Source: Fasciolopsis buskii
Lineage: Eukaryota > Platyhelminthes > Trematoda > Plagiorchiida > Fasciolidae
DNA length: 64,000 nt
NCBI GenBank assembly: GCA_008360955.1
Contig: LUCM01001857.1
Location: 320,065 to 384,064, forward strand
Direction of reading: 5' to 3'
The translations under genes and the position numbers were made by a program. The stretch's first letter is position 1. The number at the start of each line of letters is the position of its first letter. Of the stretch, positions 11,881 to 22,590 are shown piece after piece. The notes beneath the pieces were generated by a model. It did not search any database. It had not been told where the DNA came from and saw nothing but the letters and a program-made list of their open reading frames with translations.

Positions 11881-14419
11881 TACAAGCAACATATTTGCAC
11901 GAAATTGGGGATCTGCGGATCTGCAGTAGCTGAAATCTTGTTAGTGATAAACAGCCCCAAACCCGGTGTGTTATTGTGATTTCTTTGCAAACAAAGAGGA
12001 TGTACCGTTAATGACAGTGAATTATTACAAAGTGTCCTGATAGTGGTACGATGACGCATACTCGGAAGTAAGCACTAGTTTTCTACAGTGTTTCAGATTT
12101 AAGAACAAGCCTACCAAAATGCGTAAGTGATCATCTGAACCGGTTAACTGATTGTAAACTCAATGGTGGGAGGGACAAACCGATCTGTAAATCCAAATGA
12201 CAAGATTGTGCTGATTATACTTTCCTCATCTGAGTCAATCTGATGGAGACGGTCAGCTTACGACGGGGCTAATCGACGGATGCGGAAATGGTGGTGGTAA
12301 ATAGGCAGTAAAATTCATGCAAAAAAATGCCATTGCGACTTAGCCTTTTCGGTTCATTTTATCCAATTTTACTACTTATCCGTTCAACCCAGTGACTTAA
12401 AAGAACATGGTCCTTTTCTTGGCATGACAGTCCACCTATTCATTCTACTGTGAAACCTGGATAACTTCCAAGTACTCACATATCCACCATAAATGAAAGA
12501 AGAACTCCAGGTCGATGTGTTTCTTCCAAACTTCACTTCCTTTAATGCAGAAAAAATTACAACATAGATAACGATGTATTACGTCAGAAATATTCAGTCG
12601 AGTATGAATTTCAGCAAGCTCACTTTTGACCCCTTCCAACAGTGTGATGAAAGATGCACGCGCAACTGCTCTATTCAAAATTACAATCTCGTGAGTAAGC
12701 AACAGAAAACGAGTCATTGCACTTTTGATGGGTGCTACTTTTTGACGGACATCTCTAAACGTTATTCAGTGCGCCATTTTCACTAGGTCAGAGATATTGG
12801 TTACTGTAATCCGACGTGCAGACTTCTTGAGCTATGAAGCATATGTTGCAGGAGACTTTGCGGAGAAAGCGCCATTTCTGATTAAGATATCTCAAGTTCA
12901 GCTGTTTGCCGTCAACTCAATCAGCCACTTATCTTCAATCAGGCCAGTGGTTACTCTAGCACATACATCTATGCACTTACAAGTAGCGACAGGCGATGAG
13001 AGGCTGTAACGTGGACGAGTGAATAGGTCAAAGGTCGAAAAAGTCTAAATATTATGCCTGTAGAAGACAATCACAAATATATAATACAATTATAAGATGC
13101 TGAAACTAAAGTTGGCCAGGCTGTTTGAGCAAACCCATTTTAAAAGTCAAGCAGCTGACGATTTGACTAACTGGAATACTCGGTATCTTTACTGTCGAAC
13201 TCAGCTGAGGTTCAGTCGAGTTTACGTCGCGTAAATGAACTAGTCATCATTCTTCGTTCATTTATTTTTAGCATTTTTGCTCGTGTTCTGCAGTTATAGA
13301 AGAGTCTTCTTTGGGTCGTTCTCTCGTGCTTGTTGCTGCAACTACAGTCGAAAAGAGAAATGTAAAATATATTTCATTTCAGTCTTTCCCAGACCCAACT
13401 CACAGAATGGGTTTCTCATTTCGCACAATCAATTTGGCTAAGCAGGAAAGTACATTCCTCGTACTATTTCTCCCCGTCAGTGTTTCAGTCTAACTGAATT
13501 AGCATCGCGTGTGGGATGCAAAGAGATGAGATGAGTGTTGCAAACAATTGGTAGTTGTACTGGTGTTTCTGTCTTCGTTGACGAATCGGTTCGTGCGACC
13601 ACTTTTACTAAGCCAACACTGAGAACTGCTGAGCTTTTCGTCAAGAATGAATTCAATATGGTCTGGTAGATTGCGCATATATTAATCGGATCAAAGGTGC
13701 AAAAATGAAGATATTGCTCATTCTTTGTTGGTTAATGGCATCGGAATCCAAATGGTACTTCACAGACCCTATGTTCAAGTTTGACATCAGAAAAATTAAA
13801 CGAGTTACCAGTAGCACGTCCCATTGTGAAAGGCATATGACTTAAGTGATAGTTTCATGTTGACGAAGCAGAACAAGCTGTGCGTAATAGTGTAATAAGG
13901 ATAGCTGTGTGCACCAGTAAGTAGTAGAAAAACTACTGGTATCTTTCGCAATGCAATCCATATATGTCTCCTTCGATCAGCCACATTCAGTATTGATTTT
14001 GTCTCAGGTCCCAATCAGTCAGTCTGTCCGTGCTTACGGTTGAACAGATCAAACTCCCCATTGGTTGGTTGCCCATTCAGATTATGAGTGTCTGCCACCA
14101 GATCAAAACTATCCAGCTGCGTTTGACGGATTAGAGTGGTACGTGATCTGTCTTCGCACTTCTTAACAGAAGAGCAAGCAAACAACAGTGATAACCGCCA
14201 CTAGACTGACCCGAAATCTTTCTCGTCTGGACCTCAACGTTTACTCATGTTACTGTTTTTAAAGTCTGATGGGACTATGATCCTTTTGAACTGTTCTCTT
14301 CTTTCGTATCTGCATGCAACTCTAGAACCAGGGTGGAAATGCATTCTTTATTTTTTTTATTGCACAGAGCATGCACAGTACAGGGAATATACCCCATGAT
14401 CGAAATACACGGTAATCGG
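11881..14419. other. No gene assigned
   Basis: No recognised family. Overlapping open frames on both strands at 12445-12786 and plus-strand frames at 12797-13009 and 13311-13493 have no motif. The stretch is AT-richer around 13050-13300. Confidence 0.35.
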
Positions 14420-15905
14420 GGGATGCGGAGAAATGTTCACGTAAGAACCCGCTTGTTTATCCCACTTTTGAACAGAAGTAGACGAAAAGACAGGAAGTGG
14501 GTGGATGTTCCACAATTTTTAAGTCCGGGAAAAACAGTATTGAATGACAGAAGAGGGTAACTTGGTAACAGAAACTTGATAGTGGTATCTAAATGCCCCT
14601 GGACTCAAGTGACAGAAAAGGATCACAGAAACAGAAGCTGCAGAGTCAAGTTGTGAAGAAAAAATTAAAAGACTATCGATAGAAAAGGGAGGGCGACGCT
14701 AGCTTCCAACGATGACCGAGTGATTGCAAGGTAGATTTTAAGGAAGGGCCGTCGGTCAACCAGATGTTCTTTTGTTGAACCCGAACTAAAAGAAAGAGAA
14801 AGGGTAACCAGCAGCAATTCTATGGCGTTTGTAGTATTCAAATGCAAGATGGATTCGAGCTGTTTAAACCAGCAACAGTGGGCTGGAGTGCACAAAATCC
14901 CGACACAAGAAGCAAATTCATTTTTGTGTTCAGGTAGACGAGCAGCCTCTGGTAGGAAGGAGGACCAGCATTATGAAGAATTAATGGATAAACTGAAAGT
15001 GTAAACAGCCTGTGGAAAGTAAATCAAGCGAGTCAAAGGACAGATGTGAAAAGAACGAATAATGCTAGAAAAAGACGGAAAAAAGAGCGACTTTGAAAGC
15101 AGTAAATCTAACATAAACTGTTAGGCCCTCAAGAGGAGATATGTTTAAAATCGGAGTTTAAAGATATACCAGTGACAGCTGTCACAGTCTATGTTAGTGT
15201 TTGCATGGCGAGATGTCCGGTAAGAAGGAGAATAATTGAAAAAGCCTCATTGGCAAAGGAATGGATTGAGCTGGAAACAGTGGACAGATCATCAATGAAC
15301 AAAAGGAAGACGGTTAGTGGAAGTACTGAACCTCAGTTAATTCCCCTTTTTAGTGAACATGGTCAGGAAAGAATCTCATCCATTCGGACAGAGTTGGTTA
15401 GTTTGATCTCCGCGATGCGAGAGCCGGGGAGAATCTGAACGTGGGCAATTTTGCCAGAAAACCTTCTTCCCGATCTTCATAGGAAGTCTTATAGAATGCG
15501 AGCGAGACCAGGCCTGTCTCTCTGCGACTGTCCACTGTAGTCAGTCAGGCGTGTGAGACGACGACCAGCAACTTAAAAGTTAAATGACCATGTGGAGTTC
15601 TATATTGACGGTGACCAAGAACTCATTCCAGTTGCAGAAATCAATGTAGCTGGTCGAAGACGACAGTTTCACATCCTTTTGTAATAGCATGTTTGATCGA
15701 AACAGGACGTTTGTAGTTCGAGTCAGAAAGGTCACTGCGTTCAGGGATAGGGAGAATCACGGCGTGTTTCCAAAGAGTTCGAAAGATAGAATGTTTGAAA
15801 GAAAGGACGAGATTGCGTAAAAGGGGATCTAATTCAACAACGCATTTTAGGGATGACGAACGGCAAGTCGTCCGGATCTGGTGGTTTTTAAACTTCCAGA
15901 AAGCG
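14420..15905 (-). mobile_element. Jockey-like LINE reverse transcriptase remnant
   Basis: Read on the minus strand, the RT begins near 15895 with a frame carrying LKCVVELDPLLRNLVLSFKH (15848-15790 region), then LWKHAVILPIPERSDLSDSN (family: W-A-V-PIPK-GD-SDPSNYRP), GLVSL, and GFLAKLPTFRFSPAL to about 15425. Motif A, normally SLDISKAFDRVWH, reads SLAFYKTSYEDREE, so the catalytic Asp is Ala and the aromatic context is lost. The C-terminus is recognisable at 14560-14430: CFSRT, stop, then KLWNIHPLPVFSSTSVQKW, equal to the usual FPRT-KLWNSLP-VFP-S-VQKFK ending. The thumb region between about 14900 and 15400 is too eroded to align by eye. The 5' part may extend into the long open frames up to 17271. 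Confidence 0.78.
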
Positions 15906-17271
15906 CAGCGCTTGCAATCTCGTCCTGGTACCAGTACAAGGTAGAAAAAGAGAAAGAGTGGGGAAGAAGAAGACGGTGGTTCGGGATAACTTGATAAAGT
16001 GGAAATAAGGGCGAACTGTGAAACAAAACTCAGCTATCTCTTGTGGTTCCCAAAAAAGCTCACCAAAAGAACAAAGGATGGGAGGGAAATTGAGAGTCGT
16101 TGACTGCCGGAGATTTCTTTCCGCAATCGGCGGGGAACAAAAGTAAATCTTTGACTTTGCAGCAGATGCAGTGTTCTTTTGTTTCCTATACACTGGACGA
16201 ACACTTGTTCTTAACTTGTGCAAAATCGTGGTGAGAGGCGGAAATAAGTGAGCGGCGGGAGCAAGGAAATGCTGAACACTTACAGTATATAGCACGATAG
16301 TATGCATAATTAAGTCACATGAGGATTTGGGTTTACCTTGTTTGGAGGTGTTGAATAAAAATTCATGCCTTGAAGGACAGTGCCAGTAAAGTTGGAAACT
16401 GATATGAAAACGTCCGAAGTGAAACAACAATCGTTCTTGGGATAAAAAGCTAGGAATTTGCAGAAAACGCCCCAGTTTGTAAACTGTAGTTACAAAATGT
16501 TTCTTCATGAGGGCGGAAGGTTGCGGCCAGTGAGTTTAATGAAGGAATCAATAACACAATGGTGTAATGGGCCAAGAGAGAGAAGAATGAGAATATTTCC
16601 TTATGTAGAAAGAAGGGGAGTGAGGAAAAGATATAGTGAATGAGTGCGGTCACTAGATAGATCGGGCATACGTTAGCGGATATTAATAAGTTGGGATAAA
16701 TTGTTGACCACAACCAATTATTCGGTTTCTCTTTCCATGGCCAAGGTGTCACAAGAGTTATTCCCGGTTGTGCACACTGAAAGGGTAAATTGACAGTATG
16801 AATCCGTAAAAATTGAAGAGTCCCCACTCTCGGGGGAGCGATGAACAACTCAACAGTAATGACTGAAAGAAGGCAATCAGAGTGGACAGTATAGATTGAA
16901 ATTTGCCATTGGACATTTAAGATTTGGAAACCATCAGGTGTGAAAGTAGTGAGTTCCCGTTGAATTTCTGAATACGCAGTGAGAGCGTGAGAACCAGTGT
17001 GTGATTGTATAATATTATGGTATGTGCGAGAGAAAACCGGTAACTCATCCTGACGCTCACACTGGCGAACCACGTAAGGTTTCATTGGTTCCGGTGTGGT
17101 GGTGGGCCGCGCGACGCAGAGTTGTCTACCAATATTGCGAAGTTGCAGCATTACCAGTAGTAATAGATTCATCACTGGAATGCGTGAATGGTCCAGCCAT
17201 TCATTCCAAGTCCGCACTTCATGTGATGTGTGCATGGGTGCGCTGATTGAGCATGGAAGATACATCGGCAC
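15888..17271 (-). pseudogene. Two overlapping long minus-strand open frames, unrecognised
   Basis: Two frames, 273 codons (17271-16450) and 206 codons (16508-15888), overlap by 59 bases in different phases, as a single frameshift in one ~460-codon coding region would produce. They are the longest open frames in the window. The second ends where the Jockey-like RT motifs begin, so together they could be the endonuclease/linker part of that LINE. However, I find no APE motif in either. The first contains Trp/Pro-rich segments (LVTPWPWKEKPNNWLW). The second is rich in Phe, His and Ser. A long antisense frame produced by composition remains possible. Confidence 0.35.
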
Positions 17272-17321
17272 GTGATTGTTTGACCAATGCGGGTTGTTGT
17301 ATGTGTGTTTGTGCGTTTGTA

Positions 17322-17350
17322 TGTATATATATATATATATAATATATATT
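17322..17350. repeat. (TA)n microsatellite
   Basis: About 14 TA units with one interruption (ATAATATA). It borders the left side of a 79-base unique block whose right side is bordered by a second TA tract. Confidence 0.95.
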
Positions 17351-17429
17351 TAGAGTTGAGAAGGCGTACATTGAGTTAATGCGTTTATCGTGACGTTTCG
17401 ATCCAAACTAGGGCTCGTTGTCAAACGTG
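17351..17429 (-). other. Short retroelement terminus with hammerhead-like motif
   Basis: This block lies between two TA tracts. On the minus strand (17429 down) it reads TTTGACAACGAGCCC, then TAGTTTGGATCGAAACGTC and on to a pyrimidine-rich end. GAAAC-GTC matches one side of the hammerhead ribozyme catalytic core (GAAA, stem III, NUH). The preceding GAGCC/GGATC can form an imperfect stem II. The other core strand, CUGANGA, is degenerate (TGACAAC), so activity is not expected. Penelope-like elements and some small flatworm repeats carry hammerhead motifs at their ends, so I infer an old terminus of such an element. No RT lies next to it. Confidence 0.3.
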
Positions 17430-17452
17430 AATATATATATATATATATATAT
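17430..17452. repeat. (TA)n microsatellite
   Basis: About 11 uninterrupted AT/TA units, the right-hand border of the 17.35-17.43 kb block. Confidence 0.95.
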
Positions 17453-18044
17453 GCTGCGTATGTATTTGTGTGTCAGCCGATCGAAGGCTAGCTAGCAGCG
17501 AATGCTCGCTCTACAGGTGGTCAAGCATGCCAAATTTGCTTGCTTTGGACCAGACATTACCGTTCTTCTTTAAACGGTATGCATTAGTTGCTCGATAAAA
17601 AATGACCTAAAAATTAATCAGTTTGTGTAAAGAACCGCACTATACGCCCCAATTTTCGAATGTAAAAATTCGTTTTGCTCTTATTGCACTGGGTTGGGGT
17701 TAGAGAAACAAATGACAATGTAACCTGTTCATTGACAATTGATCTTAAACCCACTATAATAAATATATTTGTTCGACCCAAGATAATGCTCCACTTTGTG
17801 TGATGCAGAAGGTTGTTTATTATTTCGGAACGCCCCGACAACTGTTAGAGAACCGCGCTGTTTGCCAACTACCAACGACCATTGCGTTTTTAGACATTTG
17901 CGCAGACTTCGATTCAGTCGATGTCTCAACTTGTTAAGGAATGCAATACCGGAGGAGTAGGTGTTGTTCCTTAGAGTTGTATATTTGAAAATGGGTTAGG
18001 GTCCATGGCCAGCTTTCGCCATGCTTCGTCGTCTCTAGTGGAGT

Positions 18045-18700
18045 GTGAAAAGGTTATCCCATGCCTCCATTTCTTTTGAACTTTATCAAAGATTATCTTC
18101 TGTTGGACGGCAGAATTGAACTCTTATCAGGAAACAGTTTTCTGAATTTGAGCAGGCTAATCATACCGCCTGGCTGAACGACAATGCACCAGCAGTTCAG
18201 CACGCACCGGACGGCTTGGTGATTAAGGTATCCAGATATGGTATAGAATTCGCCCCTTCCAGTTGTAACATACTTCTTCCAGATGGGCAGGGGACTGCGC
18301 GTGAATTCACCCTTTGTAGTGATTGGTTGGAGAAAGTCAACAGATTTAAGTGTTTCGAGAGACTGAATGCATTTGGCGGAGCTATTGAGGAGAGTAAATC
18401 AAGAATAGCAAACGCTAGAGTGAACTGGCAACACTTTTGATACCAACATGACATCCCCTTAAGGGAAGAATGAACAATATCACAGTCCGTAGTGTTCCAG
18501 TGTGGTTGCGAATCCTGACACCTCTGCATTGAGGAAGCTTGGCGACTTTCTGCATTCGACCACTGTGGTTTTCGAAGCATTGCTTGAGTCTGATGGGAAC
18601 ATCAGGTCCGCAATGGTATGTGTCATTTTGTGCCGGGTGCACATAAGTCATCCTATGACTGAGACAGTCATTCTAAATTGCCATCGGTGGTTTGTATACG
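18045..18700 (+). mobile_element. RTE-like LINE, reverse transcriptase C-terminal half
   Basis: From about 18055 the plus strand reads GYPMPPFLLNFIKDYLL (family: GCPLSPFLFNFVID) and RIELLSGN. After a frameshift comes the active-site region, where YADD is replaced by Q-A-N-H at 18153-18164. The frame then runs open through VSRYGIEFAPSSCNILL, LCSDWLEKVNRFK and GGAIEESKSRIANAR (family: GG-SDEINARI-KAR) to a stop near 18440. Beyond it, in other frames, are YQHDIPL, CGCES and WRLSAFDHCGFRSIA (family: RRL-VFDHRCLR-IA) near 18530-18580, then WEHQVRN. Both catalytic Asp residues of the palm are lost and frameshifts are present, so it is inactive. It resembles the family at 1-353 and 52.7-53.1 kb. Confidence 0.85.
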
Positions 18701-19206
18701 TTTTGTTTGTGTCTGCCCACTACCTAACTTTACTTAGGTTTTTTACTCGCTGGACAAGGCTGTAAGAATTGATAACTCGGTCAGGCCAGTAAATTAGCGC
18801 AGATATATGGTGAAGTTAAAGTTGGCGATCAGTTGGTGCTTCCCGTTAGCCTGATTGCGGCTCAAAAAACGAGGATTGCTGCTGGTTGGAGGCACCGGAA
18901 GATACGAGGCAGAGCCGAAGTCAGTAGCGCAAATATCACATGAATTGCTTGTTGAACTCTTGTCCCGCAGAAAACACTGAAAAGGAGAACTCAAAATCAA
19001 ATATATTTACTGTTAAAATACAAAGATACTTCATATTGCGGCTTATTATTATCCTCTTTTATATGCATTTTCTGCATAGTTCCTCTTACCTGTTTCTTTG
19101 TCATCATGTTTGTTTTCAAGTCATATATATATATATATACACATAATTAGATTCAAACAAGACCTCTTAAAATTTCCAGTATCAGAAGTAGGAAAAATTG
19201 TTGCTA
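18701..19206. other. No gene assigned; short (TA)n at 19122-19142
   Basis: The RTE similarity fades after about 18700; a Gly-rich piece near 18880 could be its far C-terminus. A TA tract of about ten units lies at 19122-19142 and the surroundings are AT-rich. Confidence 0.4.
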
Positions 19207-19498
19207 AAAATATCTAATCATTTACTGTGATGCTGGCATCGCCGGCCCCAACGTCGCAATACCAAGCGGTGTCCGGTTGTATTCCGAATTACAAAATACC
19301 TGTTTTGTGTCCGTGTCTGTGTCGTTGATTGAATCGTTAATTGATGACCTTTGCACAAATTACTTGATTGCGCCTAAAGTCAGACTGTCTTCGAACCAAT
19401 CAGACTTGGATGCTGATATCCAAATGCTTCTTGTTCGGTTTATCATATCTAATCACACGCAGTTTAGAATTCCTTTGCGTACACCCATGCTGACTTAA
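19207..19498 (+). CDS. Open frame, candidate host exon
   Basis: After a TAA ending at 19206, one plus-strand frame stays open for 96 codons to a stop at 19496-19498. It reads CDAGIAGPNVAIPSGVRLYS, then SLIESLIDDLCTNYLIAPKV and SDLDADIQMLLVR, which looks like a helical, soluble protein. If it is an exon, the nearest AG is at 19263-19264 and a weak GTTTAT donor follows the codons for LLVR near 19438. The acceptor context is only moderately pyrimidine-rich. It lies on the same strand as the exon-like pieces at 21.49 and 21.93-22.27 kb, so one gene spanning 19.2-22.3 kb with SINEs in its introns is conceivable. No family recognised. Confidence 0.28.
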
Positions 19499-20562
19499 AA
19501 TTTCAGTCAAGAGCTTGCATTTGTATCCGTTATAGTGTTCCCGAAAGAGCAGCGGTAATGCATTTTTACTTCCTGTCTTATATTCTATAACGCACCAGGT
19601 AGCAAGGAAAAAAATGAATGATTCTTGAAAGAGCTGTTTAGTGCGAGTGACATACTCTTGAAGCTCCGTGAGACGGATTCTGAAACCCATCACGAAACAA
19701 AATGATCTAGAATGAGAATTACTCAAATCAAGGTCACAACAAAAACCATTTTTAATGGCCGCTTATTACCATTTCTGGATCCACCAAAAGTTGACGCAGT
19801 AGGCTTTGAAGCCTAATGCTACCACCGAAGTTGGGTTTGTTCGATTTTGTCTACCACGCCTTCTTGTGACTCTATTACATTACGTTACTAATACTCAAGA
19901 AAACGTTCGGAGCAAACTCTGTTATAAAACATGAAGCTAAGGAGTTGAAAAATCCATATCTGAATCACGTGCACAGATAGAATAGGGTGACAAAGACAGC
20001 ATAAACCCATCAGAAATACATAATAGGAAGAAACCTACATTGGGCTTAATCCTTTACACGCAGTTTGTACTACTATAAATATGAGCAACTAGCTGGTTTT
20101 GCTGTGTTCATGAAACAATGGAAGAAAGTATCGCTTAGCTTACTAGGTGACAAGTATGAGTTTACCATTCATATAACTGACATATGACACCTACCAGTAT
20201 TTGGTTGTTCCGGAATTTTTTTCGTTTTGCCAGTTGTCCGTTATCCCCAATGAGTAGTGAATACCGCAGTGTGTGAATGCATGATGCCCAATAACTTAAG
20301 CATTACGGCAATTGCCTTCATCTAGTGACAATCATTTTGTTCTTCGGTTACCCAAGGAACCGACTACACGGGAAATTGATGTTCATCTTGTCCCATTCAC
20401 CGGAGCGTTGGTAACAAAACGTTAAAAACCAAAGCTCTGGGCACAAGGTTTCCCTTAGGCCTAGCGGAATTTTCCGGAATATATTTCGACGAGTCAAGTT
20501 GTTCTTCATAGTTTAGAATATGTCCTTTTCCTCATTTAGTATTAGAAGCTAAGAATCTTCAA
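19499..20562. other. No gene assigned
   Basis: A 108-codon minus-strand frame at 19400-19726 overlaps the plus-strand candidate and has no motif. Nothing else is supportable here. Confidence 0.35.
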
Positions 20563-20730
20563 CAATGCCAAGTAGATAAGGTCGTAGCGTTTGGACGAGA
20601 AAGTCGCGGATTCGAATCCTTCCACAGCAGGTCAACTTCTCCACTTGGCAGCCGTCTGCTGACCGCGGCCCTCTTCCTGAAAAATGGTGTGCGCTGTTAT
20701 TTCATAAACAAAGGAAATAAAAAGATAAAA
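20563..20730 (+). mobile_element. tRNA-derived SINE, copy 1
   Basis: The head resembles a tRNA promoter: GCCAAGTAGATAAGGTCG (A-box region, 20568 on) and GGATTCGAATCC (B box, about 20610). The body carries the motif shared by all copies (CAGCCGTCTG, then TGTGCGCTGTTATTTCATAA) and ends in an A/G-rich tail with repeated AAAATAAAAAG-type words. The A box resembles Leu/Ser tRNAs. The structure (tRNA head, unrelated body, A-rich tail) is that of an RNA polymerase III SINE, which moves using LINE proteins. Confidence 0.85.
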
Positions 20731-21224
20731 GATTTATCATAGCTGCATTCGCGGACATATCAACCGAAATTTACGCCGCGCAGAATCAGTTTTAATCGCC
20801 GGTCGTTTTCGGTCGGCGAAGCAGCATCAAGGCCACATGGCTCATCACGAGAAAATCAATACCGCACGGCTTCCAATGAGTAGTGTGCACTGTTCTCAGG
20901 CATTCTCATAATCAGCGTGTCTCACCCTGCATACGGAACAGTCGGCTAGAGATGCACTTTCTCCCCCTCTGTATGTTGGTGTGTGTCTATGAAGAGCATG
21001 AACAGCGATGGAGTCTGTATGACTGAAAGCCTGTTTGGTTAATGGTCAGTGCGCACAGCTGTCCAGTTCGCACAAGTTAGCACACAAGCATGCACACTAG
21101 CGGCCCTTGACCATAACATGTGGCCCAATCACAATGACTCACGATCAATCCGGTGGACTGATTTTCCAGAGCCTATCGGCTGAGCGCAACAACTGAGACT
21201 TGATTCCCGCATATGATGATGCAC

Positions 21225-21352
21225 GGACGGTGGTCAAGCGGATAAGGTCGTGGGTTCGAACCCACCCACCGCCAATAAACTTCCCCGCTCGGAAGCCTTC
21301 CTGGGAACGATGTGCGCTGTTATCTCGTTAGTAAAGGGAGTAAAGATGAAAG
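21225..21352 (+). mobile_element. tRNA-derived SINE, copy 2 (internally deleted)
   Basis: Shares TGGTCAAGCGGATAAGGTCG with the other copies. The ~25 bases separating A and B boxes elsewhere are missing, so GGATAAGGTCG runs straight into TGGGTTCGAACCC (21250-21262). The body and tail (TGTGCGCTGTTATCTCGTTA, then AAAGGGAGTAAAGATGAAAG) match. The deletion may have arisen between short repeats of GGTCG/GGTTCG. Without normal box spacing it is unlikely to be transcribed. Confidence 0.82.
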
Positions 21353-21485
21353 ACAGATGCTACGTAGATCCTAGTCGCGAGTTGACCATACTCATCTCGA
21401 TGATGTGAATCAGCTTAACAGCGAACATAACGAAGTTTACTGCATGTATATCGGAGTTAAATCTAACCTTCATTTTTCCTTACAG

Positions 21486-21592
21486 CTCCTGCGTATTTTT
21501 CTAAAGCTTTGCGACATCCGCACGGAGAATTAGAGATCCCAGTAGAGGTTCATAAGATCGGTCAGCTTATCAGACAACTCCAATATCCTTGA
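21486..21592 (+). CDS. Candidate terminal exon, unrecognised protein
   Basis: A textbook acceptor (CTTCATTTTTCCTTACAG, 21468-21485) is followed by a frame reading PAYFSKALRHPHGELEIPV, then EVHKIGQLIRQLQYP and a TGA at 21590-21592. The peptide is charged and helix-prone, quite unlike translated repeat sequence. If it is an internal exon instead, a weak donor GAG/GTTCAT lies near 21548. SINE copy 2 would then sit in the preceding intron. There is no AATAAA shortly downstream, which argues against a 3' terminal exon. Reading the minus strand here gives an overlapping open frame (21766-21530) that I regard as its shadow. Confidence 0.35.
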
Positions 21593-21933
21593 TTCCAATT
21601 TTTTATTGATCGATATTTGCCATGATGCCCCTGTGTTGTATCGGTGAGTGAGGCGTTGTGTATATACGGTGGAATCGAAGCGTACGTATGAACGAGCCAC
21701 GATCTGACTCAAGATATCGAGATGCAAGTGTAACTGTGTGAAGGGTATAGAAGCAGCTAGTGCCATTAAGTTTGTAAGGCGAACTGCAACGGATTAGGGT
21801 AGTCGGTGGGTGGATGGGAAGTCCTACAAGACATGGCAGAAAACCAACCCGTAGACTTGAACAGAACTGCTAGCAGTGCAAAATAATTACGGTTGATCGG
21901 ATTACAACTTCCGGCAATTTGCACTGACACAAG

Positions 21934-22268
21934 TTGCTTTCTGCCTATGACAGCAACTCACCTCTCTATCAAGTAAGAATAGCCACAGAAGGACGAAATT
22001 TTCCCCCTGGCAGCCTACACCCCCGGATAATGACCCGATTGATCAAGGGGAGGATAATGCTAATAGGGTGCTTACCAGCGTCGTGGAGTTTGAAGTATGG
22101 CCTAACAACAGTTCGGATGCGGGTGCCGAAAAAATTCGTCGACCTAATGGCAATGAGCATATAAAGAAAAGCTGGCTGAATTGTAACGCACGAACCACAT
22201 ACTTTTCACAATGTACAAACGATCATACTTTGTTTACTGTTTTCAATAGTTTTTGTATGGCTGGGTAA
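21934..22268 (+). CDS. Candidate two-exon segment with 41-base intron
   Basis: Exon A (21934-21972) reads LLSAYDSNSPLYQ-like residues and ends at GTAAGA. A 41-base intron (21973-22013) ends in TTTTCCCCCTGGCAG. Exon B opens in phase at 22014 with PTPPDNDPIDQGEDNAN, then RVLTSVVEFEVWPNNSSDAG and EKIRRPNGNEH, and stays open to a TAA at 22266-22268. The two frames join without a shift, and both splice sites fit the consensus. Introns this short are known in flatworms. The acidic, Asn/Asp/Pro-rich peptide resembles a linker rather than a domain. Exon B may end earlier, for example at the GTATGG after VEFE. The acceptor of exon A (GACACAAG) is weak. Not recognised. Confidence 0.35.
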
Positions 22269-22590
22269 ATTGGTAATTACATATGGATCAAGCGTTCCAG
22301 GGGAAACATTTTAATGTTTTGCGCAGCTGATATAACTTATGGAATGGAATACTTACCTCATGGTAATGTCTAACTTTAAAATATGAGCATGGATTAGCTT
22401 TCATCGAACCTGCCGGAAGCAGTGACCTAAGAGAAGACGATCATCTCGAAATTATGAGTATGATTGGGCATCATGCAATTAGAATAACAAGTTTCATTTA
22501 GAAACCTTGCTTTCAAGTCAAAAGAGATCGAAAAATGCATAGGCTGAACAGAAGTAAGGTCTCAAATCTTAACATTTGACTACACCAGCC

